Source: Uranotaenia lowii
Taxonomy: Eukaryota > Arthropoda > Insecta > Diptera > Culicidae
Direction of reading: 5' to 3'
DNA length: 64,000 nt
Assembly (NCBI RefSeq): GCF_029784155.1
Contig: NC_073693.1
Coordinates: 353,342,591 to 353,406,590 of the forward strand
Both the position numbers and the translations under genes were made by a program. Under the pieces are notes generated by a model. That model made no database searches, was not told where the DNA came from, and saw only the letters and a list, made by a program, of their open reading frames with translations. How positions within the stretch are numbered: position 1 is the stretch's first letter; each line of letters opens with the position of its first letter. This document shows, piece after piece, positions 34,291 through 46,293 of this stretch.

Positions 34291-34790
34291 NNNNNNNNNN
34301 NNNNNNNNNNNNNNNNNNNNNNNNNNNNNNNNNNNNNNNNNNNNNNNNNNNNNNNNNNNNNNNNNNNNNNNNNNNNNNNNNNNNNNNNNNNNNNNNNNNN
34401 NNNNNNNNNNNNNNNNNNNNNNNNNNNNNNNNNNNNNNNNNNNNNNNNNNNNNNNNNNNNNNNNNNNNNNNNNNNNNNNNNNNNNNNNNNNNNNNNNNNN
34501 NNNNNNNNNNNNNNNNNNNNNNNNNNNNNNNNNNNNNNNNNNNNNNNNNNNNNNNNNNNNNNNNNNNNNNNNNNNNNNNNNNNNNNNNNNNNNNNNNNNN
34601 NNNNNNNNNNNNNNNNNNNNNNNNNNNNNNNNNNNNNNNNNNNNNNNNNNNNNNNNNNNNNNNNNNNNNNNNNNNNNNNNNNNNNNNNNNNNNNNNNNNN
34701 NNNNNNNNNNNNNNNNNNNNNNNNNNNNNNNNNNNNNNNNNNNNNNNNNNNNNNNNNNNNNNNNNNNNNNNNNNNNNNNNNNNNNNNNNN
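34291..34790. other. Assembly gap (500 N)
   Basis: Exactly 500 N, a placeholder size. A LINE fragment enters on the left and a coding exon of IntS4 on the right, so the joined distance is unknown. Confidence 0.95.
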
Positions 34791-35509
34791 AACTGGCTGC
34801 CGTCGGAGATCCTCGGCCCGGAAGGGTTTTCCGCGAGATCCTTCCGGTGGTGCAGTCGGCCGCCCCGGTGGTGATTCCGAAGATCAATACCAATGTGAGT
34901 TTTAAACCCTTTTTACTGTTTGTCTAGATTATCCCACAGTTTTACACCTTACTTACTAAGGATTTTAAAAAATGCTTGTACCCATCCATTTAACGCGTTT
35001 GAATTAGAAATCACTAGCAAATCGCGTGGAATTTGTTAAGCTGTTTTTCTGAATTTTGAGTAAAATTGACAAAATCCTGATCGCTCTTTTAATAACAGAT
35101 CAAAATGTGCACCGCCCGAATTCTGGAACCGACGGAGACCACCTTCAATTCGGACAACGTTATCAAGGTGACAGCAGGTCTAATCGCAGCAGTTCCCCTG
35201 GTTGCAGAGCTTGAGAATCTTCAGGAATCGCAACGACAAAACCTTCGTCTCAAGATCAAATACCCGGACCAGAACGTTCACGTAATCGTACCCCGGAAGC
35301 GGGACCTGAAGAAAATCATGACCGAACAGGGCGAGAGTGACTCGCACTGGAGGCTCCGAACTACGGTCCTTCTGTCCCATGGAGTGTGGACCGAAGCCTC
35401 CCCAGTGGACATCAGCTTGTGTCTATCGGTGCGAGCCAACAGCGAGCTGGAACTGTGCAAACCGGTCCGAGTTCAATTTGCACCGAAACCCGTCAAACGG
35501 GGGATATAG
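34791..35509 (+). CDS. Integrator complex subunit 4, C-terminal exons
   Basis: Exon 34791-34894 (partial at the gap) reads GDPRPGRVFREILPVV to PKINTN and ends at a gtgagt donor. The intron is 34895-35098 with a pyrimidine-rich acceptor, and the last exon 35099-35509 stops at TAG. Phase is 0. The last exon matches the C-terminal domain of metazoan INTS4: VIKVTAGLIAAVPL (human-type GLVVALDV), LRLKIKYPDQNVHVI, TTVLLSHGVWTEASPVDISL (cf. VYLSHTAWTEA), and the end KPVRVQFAPKPVKR (cf. KPVKVYIMPKPARR). IntS4 is the scaffold that holds the IntS9-IntS11 endonuclease of Integrator, which cleaves snRNA and attenuated mRNA 3' ends in the nucleus. The N-terminal HEAT repeats lie in or beyond the gap. It converges on CHMP2A. 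Confidence 0.88.
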
Positions 35510-36016
35510 GGTGAGTTTCTTTTTTTTCGCGATTAATATATTTTTGGTCCAGTGTTCGGCATTTCTTTTTTTTAGTAAGTGATTCATATCACAGCCAAAA
35601 CCGTTGAGGGATTCATCATCAGTAAACATAAACATTTATTACTCGAAATGTTTCTCTTACAGCGTATAAGGCCTTTCACATAACTCGATTTTTCATTGTA
35701 AAATAGTGGATCTATATAAAAATGAACTGTTGTTGACAGTGGAAGGCCTGCTCTAAAAATATAAATAATAATGTAAAACATTCACGTCGGTTATCGAAGT
35801 TAGTGGAAAGCTAAAGCCCGGTGAATTTGAATGCGCCGCTTCATACTATAAACGGCAAACTAACGAAAAAAAAAATATTCAAATTATGAAGCACATGATC
35901 CTCAATCACTTTTCATCCTTGTGACGACGCAAACCGGAATGGGCAAAATTCCACAATACAGCACAAAAGAAAATCTTAATCGAACGTTGTTGAGTGAAAT
36001 ATGCCTGCTACTACTA
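35510..36016. other. Convergent intergenic spacer IntS4 / CHMP2A
   Basis: About 500 bp of AT-rich sequence holding the 3' untranslated regions of both convergent genes. No ORF of interest. Confidence 0.7.
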
Positions 36017-36823
36017 CTACTCTCTTCTTAAATTGTCCAGACGCGCCTGCAGGTCTGCATCGGCATCCGAAACCGGAGTTCCTGCACCGGAACCACCCGC
36101 AGCACCTCCTGCTCCAACTGCGGCTGCTTGAGGTGCCTTTGAACCGCTGGCCACCGCAAGAGAACCGGATGCCTGTAAAGAAAAAAAGTTTTTTTTGAGT
36201 CATATTAAAACGATCATACTAGAAATTAGGGTTTATCAAATTGAAAGTTTTTCCTGGGGCCTGGGACTAACCTGTGGCAATCCGGAAAGCTGATCGTTCA
36301 GCTGCAGGCCCAGCTCGTCCAGCACCTGGGACACGATGGCGTCGGTTTCCTCCTCGTCGCCTTCGTCCTCCATGGCGTCGTCCATCGCATCGTTGATCAT
36401 TTCCTCCTTCATGTCCATTATCTCTGACTGCTTCTCGAATTCGTGCAAAATCTTCTGAATCTGCGGTAAATTGAGTTGCCGATTCATGTTGGTCATCGCC
36501 TTCGTAACGCCCTTCATCGCCTCGCCCATCGCGTTCTGCGACTTCAGTGTTTGAATCTTGAGAGAAACCGCCTGGATGTTGGCCTTCATCAGCATAAACT
36601 TCCGGACGTACCGACGAGTTCGAACCAAATCTTTGGCCATAATTTTGACCGCATCCATCTGATTCTCTTTGGCCAGCTTTTTGATGTCGGCAATGATTTT
36701 CTTTTCCTGCTGTTCCATTTTCATCTTCTCCCGGTCCAGATCCCGCATAGCCTTGTTCAGGGCCCGCTGGTTCTTCCGCATCATCTCATCCGGGGTCATT
36801 TTCTTACCGAAGAGCCACTCCAT
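36017..36823 (-). CDS. CHMP2A (Vps2), ESCRT-III subunit
   Basis: Two exons: 36823-36272 (184 codons, from ATG) and 36172-36017 (51 codons plus TAG). The intron has gttagt and ttttctttacag ends, in phase 0. The protein is 235 residues. It starts MEWLFGKKMTPDEMMRKNQR, the CHMP2A amphipathic N-terminus, has the basic helical core (KKLAKENQMDAVKIMAKDL, RTRRYVRKFMLMKANIQAVS), an acidic linker (DDAMEDEGDEEETD), and ends with a MIM1 helix DLQARLDNLRRE that binds the MIT domain of Vps4. ESCRT-III polymers cut membrane necks at endosomes, the midbody and the nuclear envelope. The tail before the MIM helix is Ala/Gly-rich and makes the protein a little longer than the human one (222). It looks intact. 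Confidence 0.95.
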
Positions 36824-36839
36824 TTTTACGAGTTACCAA

Positions 36840-37440
36840 ATATGTTCGACTCTTAAAAAACCAAATAAAACGCTTCACTACAGCAGGTAGTAGGTTCCAG
36901 TTCGGTGGTTTCGTGCAGGGAACTTATTTTTCGGGTCTCTTTCGGATTGCGTTGATTTATTCCGAGTATTCTGCTTGTTGTTGAACTAATTTCTGACTCA
37001 TCCGCGAAGTAAAAGTAATAAAAAAAACTATCCCAAAAACATTCGAAATTTTTTGACAGTTTTGTTTTGTTTCTTCATTCGCTTTTGGAATTTACTTCTG
37101 ATTCCCACCACCAGAGGTGAGGATTTGAGGATTTTCATTTTTCTGAGCCTGTTCAATGCGAATTCGTGTTAACGTCGCGCAATAAAAAAAACGAACTTCA
37201 TCGGTTTTAATTTAAGAAAATGGCATTAATTCATGAACTTCCTGAAAGTTAAAACAATAATACTCCTTAGGGGCCGTTAAGAAACCACGTGAAAAGAAAA
37301 ATGAGATTTTTTGCTCCCTCCCCCATCCGTGGACAAGCAAGAAAAAAAAACTTCATTGGTTTTTTTTTTATTGAAATAGATTAATAAATGCATGAAAATT
37401 CAAAACATAATACATATAACGGGCCGTTAAGATACCAAGT
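36840..37440. other. CHMP2A 5' flank and repeat edge
   Basis: 36824-37200 holds the CHMP2A 5' region. The block ggccgttaagaaaccacgtg (37271 on), with ctccctcccccatccgtgg, resembles a repeat common in mosquito genomes. A similar ggccgttaagataccaagtg lies at 37423, next to the start of the tandem array. Confidence 0.45.
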
Positions 37441-37445
37441 GGTCA

Positions 37446-39345
37446 GAAAAATGACAAAAATGACAAAAATGACAAAAATGACAAAAATCACAAAACTGAC
37501 AAAAATGCCAAAAATGACAAAAATGACAAAAATGACAAAAATGACAAAAATGACAAAAATGACAAAAATGACAAAAATGACAAAAATGACAAAAATGACA
37601 AAAATGACAAAAATGACAAAAATGACCAAAATGACCAAAATGACCAAAATGACCAAAATGACCAAAATTACCAAAATTACCAAAATTACCAAAATGACCA
37701 AAATGACCAAAATGACCAAAATGACCAAAATGACCAAAATGACCAAAATGACCAAAATGACCAAAATGACCAAAATGACGAGAATGGCACAAAAATGACA
37801 CAAAAATGACACAAAAATGACAAAAATGACAAAAATGACAAAAATGACAAAAATGACAAAAATGACAAAAATGACAAAAATGACAAAAATGACAAAAATG
37901 ACAAAAATGACAAAAATGACAAAAATGACAAAAATGACAAAAATGACAAAAATGACGAGAATGGCACAAAAATGACACAAAAATGACAAAATGACAAAAA
38001 TGACAAAAATGACAAAAATGACAAAAATGACAAAAATGACCAAAATGACAAAAATGACAAAAATGACAAAAATGACAAAAATGACAAAATTGACAAAAAT
38101 GACAAAAATGACAAAAATGACAAAAATGACAAAAATGACAAAAATGACAAAAATGACAAAAATGACAAAAATGACAAAAATGACAAAAATGACAAAAATG
38201 ACAAAAATGACAAAAATGACAAAAATGACAAAAATGACAAAAATGACAAAAATGACAAAAATGACAAAAATGACAAAAATGACAAAAATGACAAAAATGA
38301 CAAAAATGACAAAAAAAATGACAAAAATGACAAAAATGACAAAAATGACAAAAATGACAAAAATGACAAAAATGACAAAAATGACAAAAATGACAAAAAT
38401 GACAAAAATGACAAAAATGACAAAAATGACAAAAATGACAAAAATGACAAAAATGACAAAAATGACAAAAATGACAAAAATGACAAAAATGACAAAAATG
38501 ACAAAAATGACAAAAATGACAAAAATGACAAAAATGACAAAAATGACAAAAATGACAAAAATGACAAAAATGACAAAAATGACAAAAATGACAAAAATGA
38601 CAAAAATGACAAAAATGACAAAAATGACAAAAATGACAAAAATGACAAAAATGACAAAAATGACAAAAATGACAAAAATGACAAAAATGACAAAAATGAC
38701 AAAAATGACAAAAATGACAAAAATGACAAAAATGACAAAAATGACAAAAATGACAAAAATGACAAAAATGACAAAAATGACAAAAATGACAAAAATGACA
38801 AAAATGACAAAAATGACAAAAATGACATAAATGACAAAAATGACAAAAATGACAAAAATGACAAAAATGACAAAAATGACAAAAATGACAAAAATGACAA
38901 AAATGACAAAAATGACAAAAATGACAAAAATGACAAAAATGACAAAAATGACAAAAATGACAAAAATGACAAAAATGACAAAAATGACAAAAATGACAAA
39001 AATGACAAAAATGACAAAAATGACAAAAATGACAAAAATGACAAAAATGACAAAAATGACTAAAATCACAAAAATGACAAAAATTACACAAAAATGACAC
39101 AAAAATGACACAAAAATGACACAAAAATGACACAAAAATGACACAAAAATGACACAAAAATGACACAAAAATGACACAAAAATGACACAAAAATGACACA
39201 AAAATGACACAAAAATGACACAAAAATGACACAAAAATGACACAAAAATGACACAAAAATGACACAAAAATGTCACAAAAGTGACACAAAAATGACACAA
39301 AAATGAAACAAAAATGACACAAAATGACACAAAAATGATAAAAAT
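37446..39345. repeat. 9-bp/11-bp tandem array (aaaaatgac)n
   Basis: A 1.9-kb array. The main unit is aaaaatgac (9 bp). A block at about 37621-37780 uses the variant ccaaaatga, and the last 250 bp (39087-39335) use an 11-bp unit aaaaatgacac. The motif gacgagaatggcacaaaaat recurs at about 37778 and 37955, marking a duplicated segment of about 177 bp. As 9 is divisible by 3, every frame stays open, giving long (Met-Thr-Lys)n-like and Cys-His-Phe-like ORFs that are artefacts. Confidence 0.97.
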
Positions 39346-42300
39346 TAAAGTTTGTCTATTACAAAATAAAAAAAAAATAAAAAAAAGAATGACAAAATTG
39401 ACGAGATATAAAAAAAGTTAAAAATTGAAAAAATTTACAAAAAATACAAAACATGTACACAACTGACAAATTGACATGAATAACAAAATTGCATTGATTG
39501 ATAAAAATTGAAAAGAAAAGCCGCTCACCTTAAGAAAAGACCAACTAAAATGATAAATGTGTCTTGTCTTAGGACATTGTGATATCGTAAACAGTATTAA
39601 AAGGTAGAGCTCAGTTTTCAGGTTTGTTCAAACATTTTTATTGATGATTCATTTGTCTCAGCGTCAATCGATCAATGACGACGCCATGTTGTTGAGTAGG
39701 GTTACATACAATCTATTGTTGTGAACGTTACGAACGATTACAAAATGAAACACGGAAACTAGCCGCGCCCATCCGGGAAGGTCATTTCGGACCTCGGAGG
39801 GGGCTTTCGATACTAATTAAACATTTACATAACTCTGTACTAGTGTGTGGGAGGATACTTTGAAGGCGGGGAGGAGGGCTTATTTTGCTTAATTATCTAT
39901 TCTTCGGGGTAATGGTTGATCTCAACAAGTTTCGCTTCGAGGAGGGAGCTGGGAAATAAAAATATCTCTAAACGATTTATAATATATTATTACAAAATAG
40001 AAAAAAAAACATACAAATCGTTCTTTTAAAAATAAACTTTTCTTCTGGGGTCAATAAAAATAGTACTAAATATTTGTCTAAGTAATATCACTTACAGTGT
40101 AACGGGTTTTATTCTCTTTATTTATGTTTAAATAAATTTCAACTACAAAACAGATGAAATAGACTTCGCTCTGGGTAGATTTGTTTCTCTTTTTGTTTGA
40201 TTTTTTCTTCGCGCGCGCCTTTCGACATTCCGTTCTCACTTTTGTTCGGGAAAGATCGAACCGGAACTCGGGCAGGGATGAGAAAAATAAAAAATCTGGT
40301 TCAAGAAAACAATTGCTAATAAACTCAGTTTCACGAATTCAAAACAAGCGTTAAACTCTTTTTCACTTTCCAAAGAAAAACAGAACAGAACAGAAACTAA
40401 AAATGAAAAAAAAAAAAAAACAAACGAAACTAATAAAGTAAACATAAACTTATAACAATCTCATTTCGAACAAATCACATATTTTGGACATTAATTTCCA
40501 TGCTAAACTTATTGCTTTACAACGGCCTGATGGTTTCTTTTTGTCTTATATTATTTTTTTACTAAATATTCGATTTTTTTTTTCGAATTTTTCTTCAAGC
40601 GTTAAGCCGATAATCTCTTTTGTCACGTTTCTAGATTAATTATTGAATCTCATCTTGCTACATTTGTCCAGCCGATTGCCATTTCCGGTAACGATTGTAA
40701 GTGTGTTTGTATTTTTTTATGTTTTTATGTGCATCTGTATGTATGAGCATTAATTGTAGCCTGTCGAACACATTAGAAGTAGTATTTCGTAGTTAGTTTA
40801 TTTTTCCTATAGTAGGGTATAGTAAGATCATTCTCTGATTCTCCAAAAACCGAACTTCTTTCCGGGAGGAAGGATTTCGGTCGATATTTTGTTTGAGCAT
40901 TTCGGGAAAACGGTTTTCGCAGCAAGCTTAATCTCAGAAAGGATATCTTTCAGCTTGTTTTCGGAATTTCTTATTTTCTTTTCTGTACAAACATAGACAC
41001 AATTGACCTAACAACTACGGGGGCATAAAATTACTAAACAAAGTTACAAATATAGTTCATTTAAGCTTTCTTCTGCGTCTTCCTCTTTTACGACTTATGT
41101 AGATTTAAACTATCTTAATAAAAATGGCAAGAATGGACAGAAGCTGTTTCTCTTAACCTCGGTTTCTAAATTTTCTTCATCATCTTCCTTTAGTTTGATA
41201 CACCTTTGTAAGTTTCGATAAACTTAACGTAAGTCATTGTAGGCTTTCTAGATTAGTTATGTTTATATTTCTTATATTTTCTTATCGATTTCTCATCGTA
41301 ACATTCAACATGAGTTAAACTTCTTTTTGTATTGTGCTTTTTTTTAATTCTGTGTAAGTGTACGTTCGTTGCCTATTGATGAGAAATAAAATCACAGTAC
41401 AAATTTCATCTCGTTTGTTATGTTTTTTTTGTTTGTCTTTTTAATATTGATTCTACGCTTTTTTTTCGAATAATTTTTTTGACAACGATTCCTAAGGTTG
41501 GCAAATTTCCCAACTGTACATCACTCTGAACCGGCTTCCGGCGTTTATAAATACATAAAAATAGGAACGATTGATATACTTTCTGATCGGGTTCTTATTT
41601 CTTCGGGTAGTTTGTAATTTAGAACAAGTTTCTTCTACGGTTGAAATGTGATATTGTTGGTTTTTCTATTTATTTCTACTGGTTTTCAGTTCCGTTGCAA
41701 GTCAGACTTAACTATAATTTTGAAAACCAAAAACTGTTGGTTGTTATTCAGAATGAGGAATTGAATGATTGAATCCAAATTTTCTATTAATTTTTTTTAA
41801 CGATTTTCTAGAATAGAGGTACAGAAATGACATTCTAAATTTGAATTAAAAATTGTGTCTAAGTATAGTGGATTAAAATTAAGAGTTCTGAAACTACTTT
41901 TTTTTAAGGAATTTTCGTTTACCTATGATATTCAACTTGAAATTTTAGAAAATATAATTCCAGTTTAAGCACTGCGATGTAGGTCGTTTCTTAGACCAGG
42001 CCCACCAATGGTTGCTAAACCTTGAATCGAGTACATTCAGCAACATATTTATCAACCCATCATCGCACCAACAGTTGCTAACTTGATTGGAGAAATAGCA
42101 TTCGAGCAGTAGGTTGTTACAGGGTGCGTTTATGTAGCAACCCGGTAGCAACGCAGCCGGTAGTCGCTATCAGAAAATAAACAAACACAAATACCTACCT
42201 GAATCGCAACAATGGGTGCGAAAATAAGTAAGTAGATAAAAAAGCAACCAATCAAAACATCTAAAATACCGACAGAAATAGCAACTTGCGGTGGGCTTGG

Positions 42301-42455
42301 TCTTATGAGAAGAAAAGTAGGCTATGTCAACAAATAGGAAAAAATGAATTTTCGTTCTTTGCTCTCCGCTGTTTCGAATCGGTTGTACTTCCATTAACCG
42401 CCCAATAGGTCACAAACTTAATCCACCCGATCCGGAAAGTATCATAGAAACAGTT
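39346..42455. other. T-rich intergenic stretch, no gene seen
   Basis: 3.1 kb of T-rich, low-complexity sequence with no protein-like ORF. It could include long untranslated sequence of a neighbouring gene, but there is no direct sign. Confidence 0.5.
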
Positions 42456-42460
42456 TCAAG

Positions 42461-42785
42461 ATGTTCAACGGAAGCGAAGGATCGAACGGAAGCCGAAAAA
42501 GATTGACTACAGCTGACGGAAAAGTTTCTGAAATCGCGCTACCTCCGATGGAGAAAATTACGCAACCTGGGCGTTCGCCATGAAGATGGCGCTTATCAGT
42601 AATGAGTCCTGGTACACCATGGAGCCGAGAGAGGATCAAGCCGTGGATGAGTCTTCGAGCTCTGGCTACGATATTCCTGAGCGTGGAATCCATCAATTAC
42701 AGCCTCTTTATGGATACCAAAAAATCGGGAGAAGCTTTGATACGTATCAAGAGAGCCTTTGAAGATAACGGCTTAACTCCAGATG
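42461..42785 (+). pseudogene. Copia gag N-terminal fragment
   Basis: ATG at 42461, then two frameshifts. The pieces together follow copia Gag order: GENYATWAFAMKMALI and WYTMEPRE (42549-42640), then ALATIFLSVESINYSLF and KAFEDxG-like IKRAFEDNGLT (42650-42780). It breaks off shortly before the Tc1 element. Confidence 0.75.
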
Positions 42786-42838
42786 GTATTTACTTTTTTA
42801 CTGAAAATTATTTTCATTGTCGAGAACGGAAGCATTTA

Positions 42839-44568
42839 CAGTATGCAAAAAAAGTTTATCCACCCACCTCACAAATTTACAATTGTAATGTTTTTCTGAT
42901 GAAAATTAAGTTGATTTCATGAATGTTCCTCCACAATTTATCATTTTATGTTTATTTATTATATTGCCATTGAAAAAACGGCGTTTATATCTTTTCTCGG
43001 GGTTTTATGTGATAAATTATGAAAAAGGGTAAAAAATACGCAAAAAAGTTCATCCACCCTCAAATGGATACTACGATTTAAGTGTGTTACAAAGTCTTAA
43101 ACCGTATTTGTTTTCTCCCCTCGATCAGTGGTCCAGCGTACCCGACAAATACAAACACTAATCGTTGCCACTCACTCACTCACACGCTCCCTCGCAACCC
43201 TGACAAAATTTTCGGAGCAATACCGCCCGATGGCAGTGCAACACCAGGTCAAAACCAGTGCAACACCGTTCGAATAAACAAACAGTTTGACTGCACCTAG
43301 TGGTGCACAAGTGCAACACTCGGCATAAACAAATACTGTATAAGTGTGAAGCCTGCAGCTTTCTTGAATGTAAACATTGTGTCTAGCTGTCATTTAGCGT
43401 TCTTGAAGTTTTCGTTTCGTGTTTCGTGCCCAAAAATGCCCAAATTCAGATCAGCATCCGAATCCAAATCCAATTTATCGTTAAGAAGGCAGAGCTGGAC
43501 CGGGGACTATCAGCTCCAAAAATTGCGAAACAGATTGAAAGCGAATTTTCCATTCAACTCACAACACAACCCGTGCGAAATCGTCTTCATAAGAAAGGTC
43601 TTAAGGGCAGAGTAGCGCTTAAGAAGCCATAGTTGTCCGCTAAAAATATCAAAAAAGATTGAAGTGGGCCCTGGGCCAGTGATGACTGGAATATTTTGGT
43701 CAGATAATTTGGTCAGATGAGTCGAAAGTAATGCTATTTGGGTCTGATGGTATCACAAGGAAATGGCAGTGAACCGGTGAAAGTTTGAAAAAGGAGTGTT
43801 TGCGGCCTACAGTCAAGCATGGCGGTGGTGCGTTACTTAACATACATTGTTTTTTCAGCCAACTGAGCTTAACTTTGATTTTCATTTGCAGGTAGAGTCA
43901 TGGTCATCCGGCGTTGGAGAACTTGAATTCATCGATGGAATCAAGACCAAGGAGGTTTATTTGGATATTTTGAAGCGGAAACTACCAGCGTCTGCACAAA
44001 AGCTAAAGTTGGGGCGCAAATATACGTTCCAACAAGACGGAGATCCGAAACACACCTCAAAGCTGGTTTAGCAATGGTTCAAAGAAAAGCGTATCAAGCT
44101 TATGGAGTGGCCAGCACAGTCTCCCGACCTAAATCCAATCGTGCATCTCTGGTCGATTTTGAAAATTAAGTTTCAGGAGCAAAAACCAACAAGCATCCAG
44201 CAATTGCGGCAGGTAATCTCAACTGAATGGGACAAAATCACCCCTGAAACAACTGCTAAGCTTGTTGAGTCGATGCCACGACATTGTGAAGCAGTTATTG
44301 AAGCCAAAGGAGGTCACACAAAGTACTAAAGCTATGTGAGCCAGAGGGGTGAATTAACTTTTTTTGCGTTATCTTTTATCTTTTTTTTAACATCATATCT
44401 CAAATGCAACAGAATATGTTTTTTTATTTGGAACTTGAATGAATTGACTTTGTTTTAACATAAACAATAATAAACTTAACAACAATTAACAGTGTTTTAA
44501 TTTTCCGTTGGGTTTTTTGGGATAATTCTAGTTTTTCGCTGGAGGTGGATATACTTTTTTGCTTATTG
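42839..44568 (+). mobile_element. Tc1-like element with doubled terminal repeats
   Basis: Between TA at 42837-42838 and TA at 44569-44570. The outer repeats are cagtatgcaaaaaaagttta (left) and the complement of caataagcaaaaaagtatat (right), followed by tccacc. A second inner copy of the motif lies about 207 bp in on the left (acgcaaaaaagttcatccac, near 43046) and about 220 bp in on the right (near 44350-44375). Two direct repeats per arm is the IR/DR layout of Tc1-type elements such as Sleeping Beauty. It encodes a broken transposase. Confidence 0.8.
43426..44329 (+). pseudogene. Tc1-type transposase, inactive
   Basis: ATG at 43436, or the GTG-initiated overlapping frame from 43426, which carries the paired-like N-terminus (KKAELDRGLSAPKIAKQIES, then TQPVRNRLHKKGLKGR). 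Stops and frameshifts follow at 43630-43850. The catalytic part in another frame has the first Asp in RSDESKV (near 43716) and the second in FQQDGDPKHTS (near 44030). The block SPDLNPIVHLWS (near 44120) has Val where the third catalytic residue (Glu of PIEHLW or PIENLW) should be. The DDE triad is therefore lost. Confidence 0.85.
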
Positions 44569-44570
44569 TA

Positions 44571-45298
44571 CGTTTGCTGAAAACGGATATACTCGATTAT
44601 TTCTTAAACCTTACTCTCAGCGGCACAAAGCGTGGCGTTTTATCGACAGGAAAACTAGAGATGTCCGGTGCCTCACGACACAAGATGGTCGTGATCAGGG
44701 AACGAACGCACACTGTGTCGAAAACTATCGACCGATTTCGATTCTCAGTGCGATCTCTGAAGTCTTCGAAGTTTTATAGCGTGAAGGTATATATGCTGCC
44801 GTCAAACCTTCCATCGCTGACATGGTTTCGTGAAAAAAGATCATCTGTCACCAACTTGATGTGTTGCGTGAGCTCGCTTAGCAACAATCTGGAAAAAGTG
44901 TGTCAAGTAGATTCTGTTTTCATAGACTTCGCGAAGGCTTTTGACCGGGTTTCGAACAAATTACTGATAGCTAAGATGGATCGATTTGGTTTTCCAACCT
45001 GGTTCTGGAATGGATTGCGTCGTACCTTGCACATCGTCAAGCAAAAAACTTACACTCGAGGAAATTCGCCATGCCGTTTGGAGTACCCCAAGGAATTCAC
45101 CTCGGAACCCTCTTATTCGTTATCTTTGTGAACGACTTGTGTAAAATGCTTCAATCTGACGCGCTCATGTGAGCTCATGGACGACCGACGATCTAGAACT
45201 TTTTATAAACCCACATTGGTAAACTTGAGAACTGGCGCCACTCAAACGAAATGAAGGCAATCGCAAAAAATGTAAAGTGGTCAATTTTTCACGTTCAC
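44571..45298 (+). pseudogene. LINE RT fragment (before SINE-like insert)
   Basis: Shifted frames give the RT core of a CR1/Jockey-group LINE in order: ENYRPISILSA (44720s), VDSVFIDFAKAFDRVSNKLL (44910 on), FPTWFWNGL, then FGVPQGIHLGTLLFVIFVND (about 45080-45130). The thumb continues after the SINE-like insertion, at 45636. Confidence 0.8.
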
Positions 45299-45314
45299 GT
45301 AACATTGTCCATTA

Positions 45315-45619
45315 CTTGAGCTTGAGCTTGCTATCAACTACGGTCCACCTGCGGCCCCATGGCCAATGGCATAATGGTTGCACTCCGTGATTGGCTCGAA
45401 ATAATAACATTGCACAATGAGCCAAATGAAAGATTGCTAGGAACAAGCAATTCAATCTCACTGTATACAGTTTTGTGAATTTCAGACTTTGATAAGAACC
45501 AATAACGACGCCGGCCAAGTCCGTGTAGTCGATAGAGGAAAGGGAAATGCAGCACATGTTTAGACTTGTTTGCCGGAGACCGGCTGTACACCATCTCTCC
45601 ACGGATCTCACGCTGAGAT
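45315..45619 (-). mobile_element. SINE-like retroposon with 16-bp target duplication
   Basis: A 305-bp insert in the LINE, flanked by gtaacattgtccatta at 45299-45314 and 45620-45635. On the minus strand it ends in a short ctcaag repeat tail, which gives its orientation. A related copy lies at about 63015-63170 (shared aataacg-cgccggcca and tagt-gtc-atRgata blocks). No RT is encoded, so it depends on a LINE. A tRNA origin could not be shown. Confidence 0.7.
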
Positions 45620-45635
45620 GTAACATTGTCCATTA

Positions 45636-46160
45636 AAACTACAAACTGTCTGGTGTGAGCACGTGAAGTGTATTGTATTGTTGATTTAGGTGTTAAAGTG
45701 GACAGCAGGCTCACATTTTCCGAACACATTGCAGTTTACTGTCGCAAAGAGTTTCACTGCTCTCGGATTTTAGCGCCGTATCACTACTGATTTCGACAAT
45801 ATTTATGCCCTCAAACCCTTCATGCCCTGCTCTTCAGTGCGAGGCTTCCTGGAGTAGGTACGCCGTACCGGTTTGGGCTCCTTCTCAGAACACCCAATCT
45901 TACCGCCTCGAACGAGTTCAACGAAGTTTCTTTAGATACGCCTTACGAACGCTTCTCTGGAATGATCAATTTCGAGTGCCACTCGAAAAGCGTCCAGCCA
46001 AATAGAAGCAAACTTTCACTTCCGATACCCTAACCTACCGAATTGACTTCTCATCTATTCTACAACGTGTTAACATATATGTATCGACCAGAACACTTCG
46101 ACAACGCCAGTTTCTCTGGATTCCCGTACTAGAGCTTCCTTAATTTAGAATTGGAACAAA
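45636..46160 (+). pseudogene. LINE RT C-terminal fragment (after SINE-like insert)
   Basis: Resumes the LINE thumb and C-terminal domain after the duplication: LGVKVDSRLTFSEHI-like frame pieces near 45690-45730, then VWAPSQNTQSYRLERVQRSF and FRYALRTLLWNDQFRVP (about 45860-45990). It is closely related to the copy at 46938-47846. Confidence 0.75.
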
Positions 46161-46293
46161 CTTTTACTCATATTGTGGCGCTCCTGGTGGACAGATTTGG
46201 AAGTTCTTGGTGCCCACGTGTCGGGAATTTTGTCAGCTTTAAGTATGTGTTTTTGACATTCCGCAAATCGACTGTACTTTGTAAACAATCAAC

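Noticed and set aside
37381..39330. ORFs of up to 649 codons on both strands
   Set aside because: The 9-bp unit is a multiple of three, so all frames are open. The (Met-Thr-Lys) and (Cys-His-Phe) repeats are artefacts.
39660..42400. Possible gene in the T-rich stretch
   Set aside because: ORFs are short and rich in Phe/Leu from T-rich DNA. No exon with matching splice signals.
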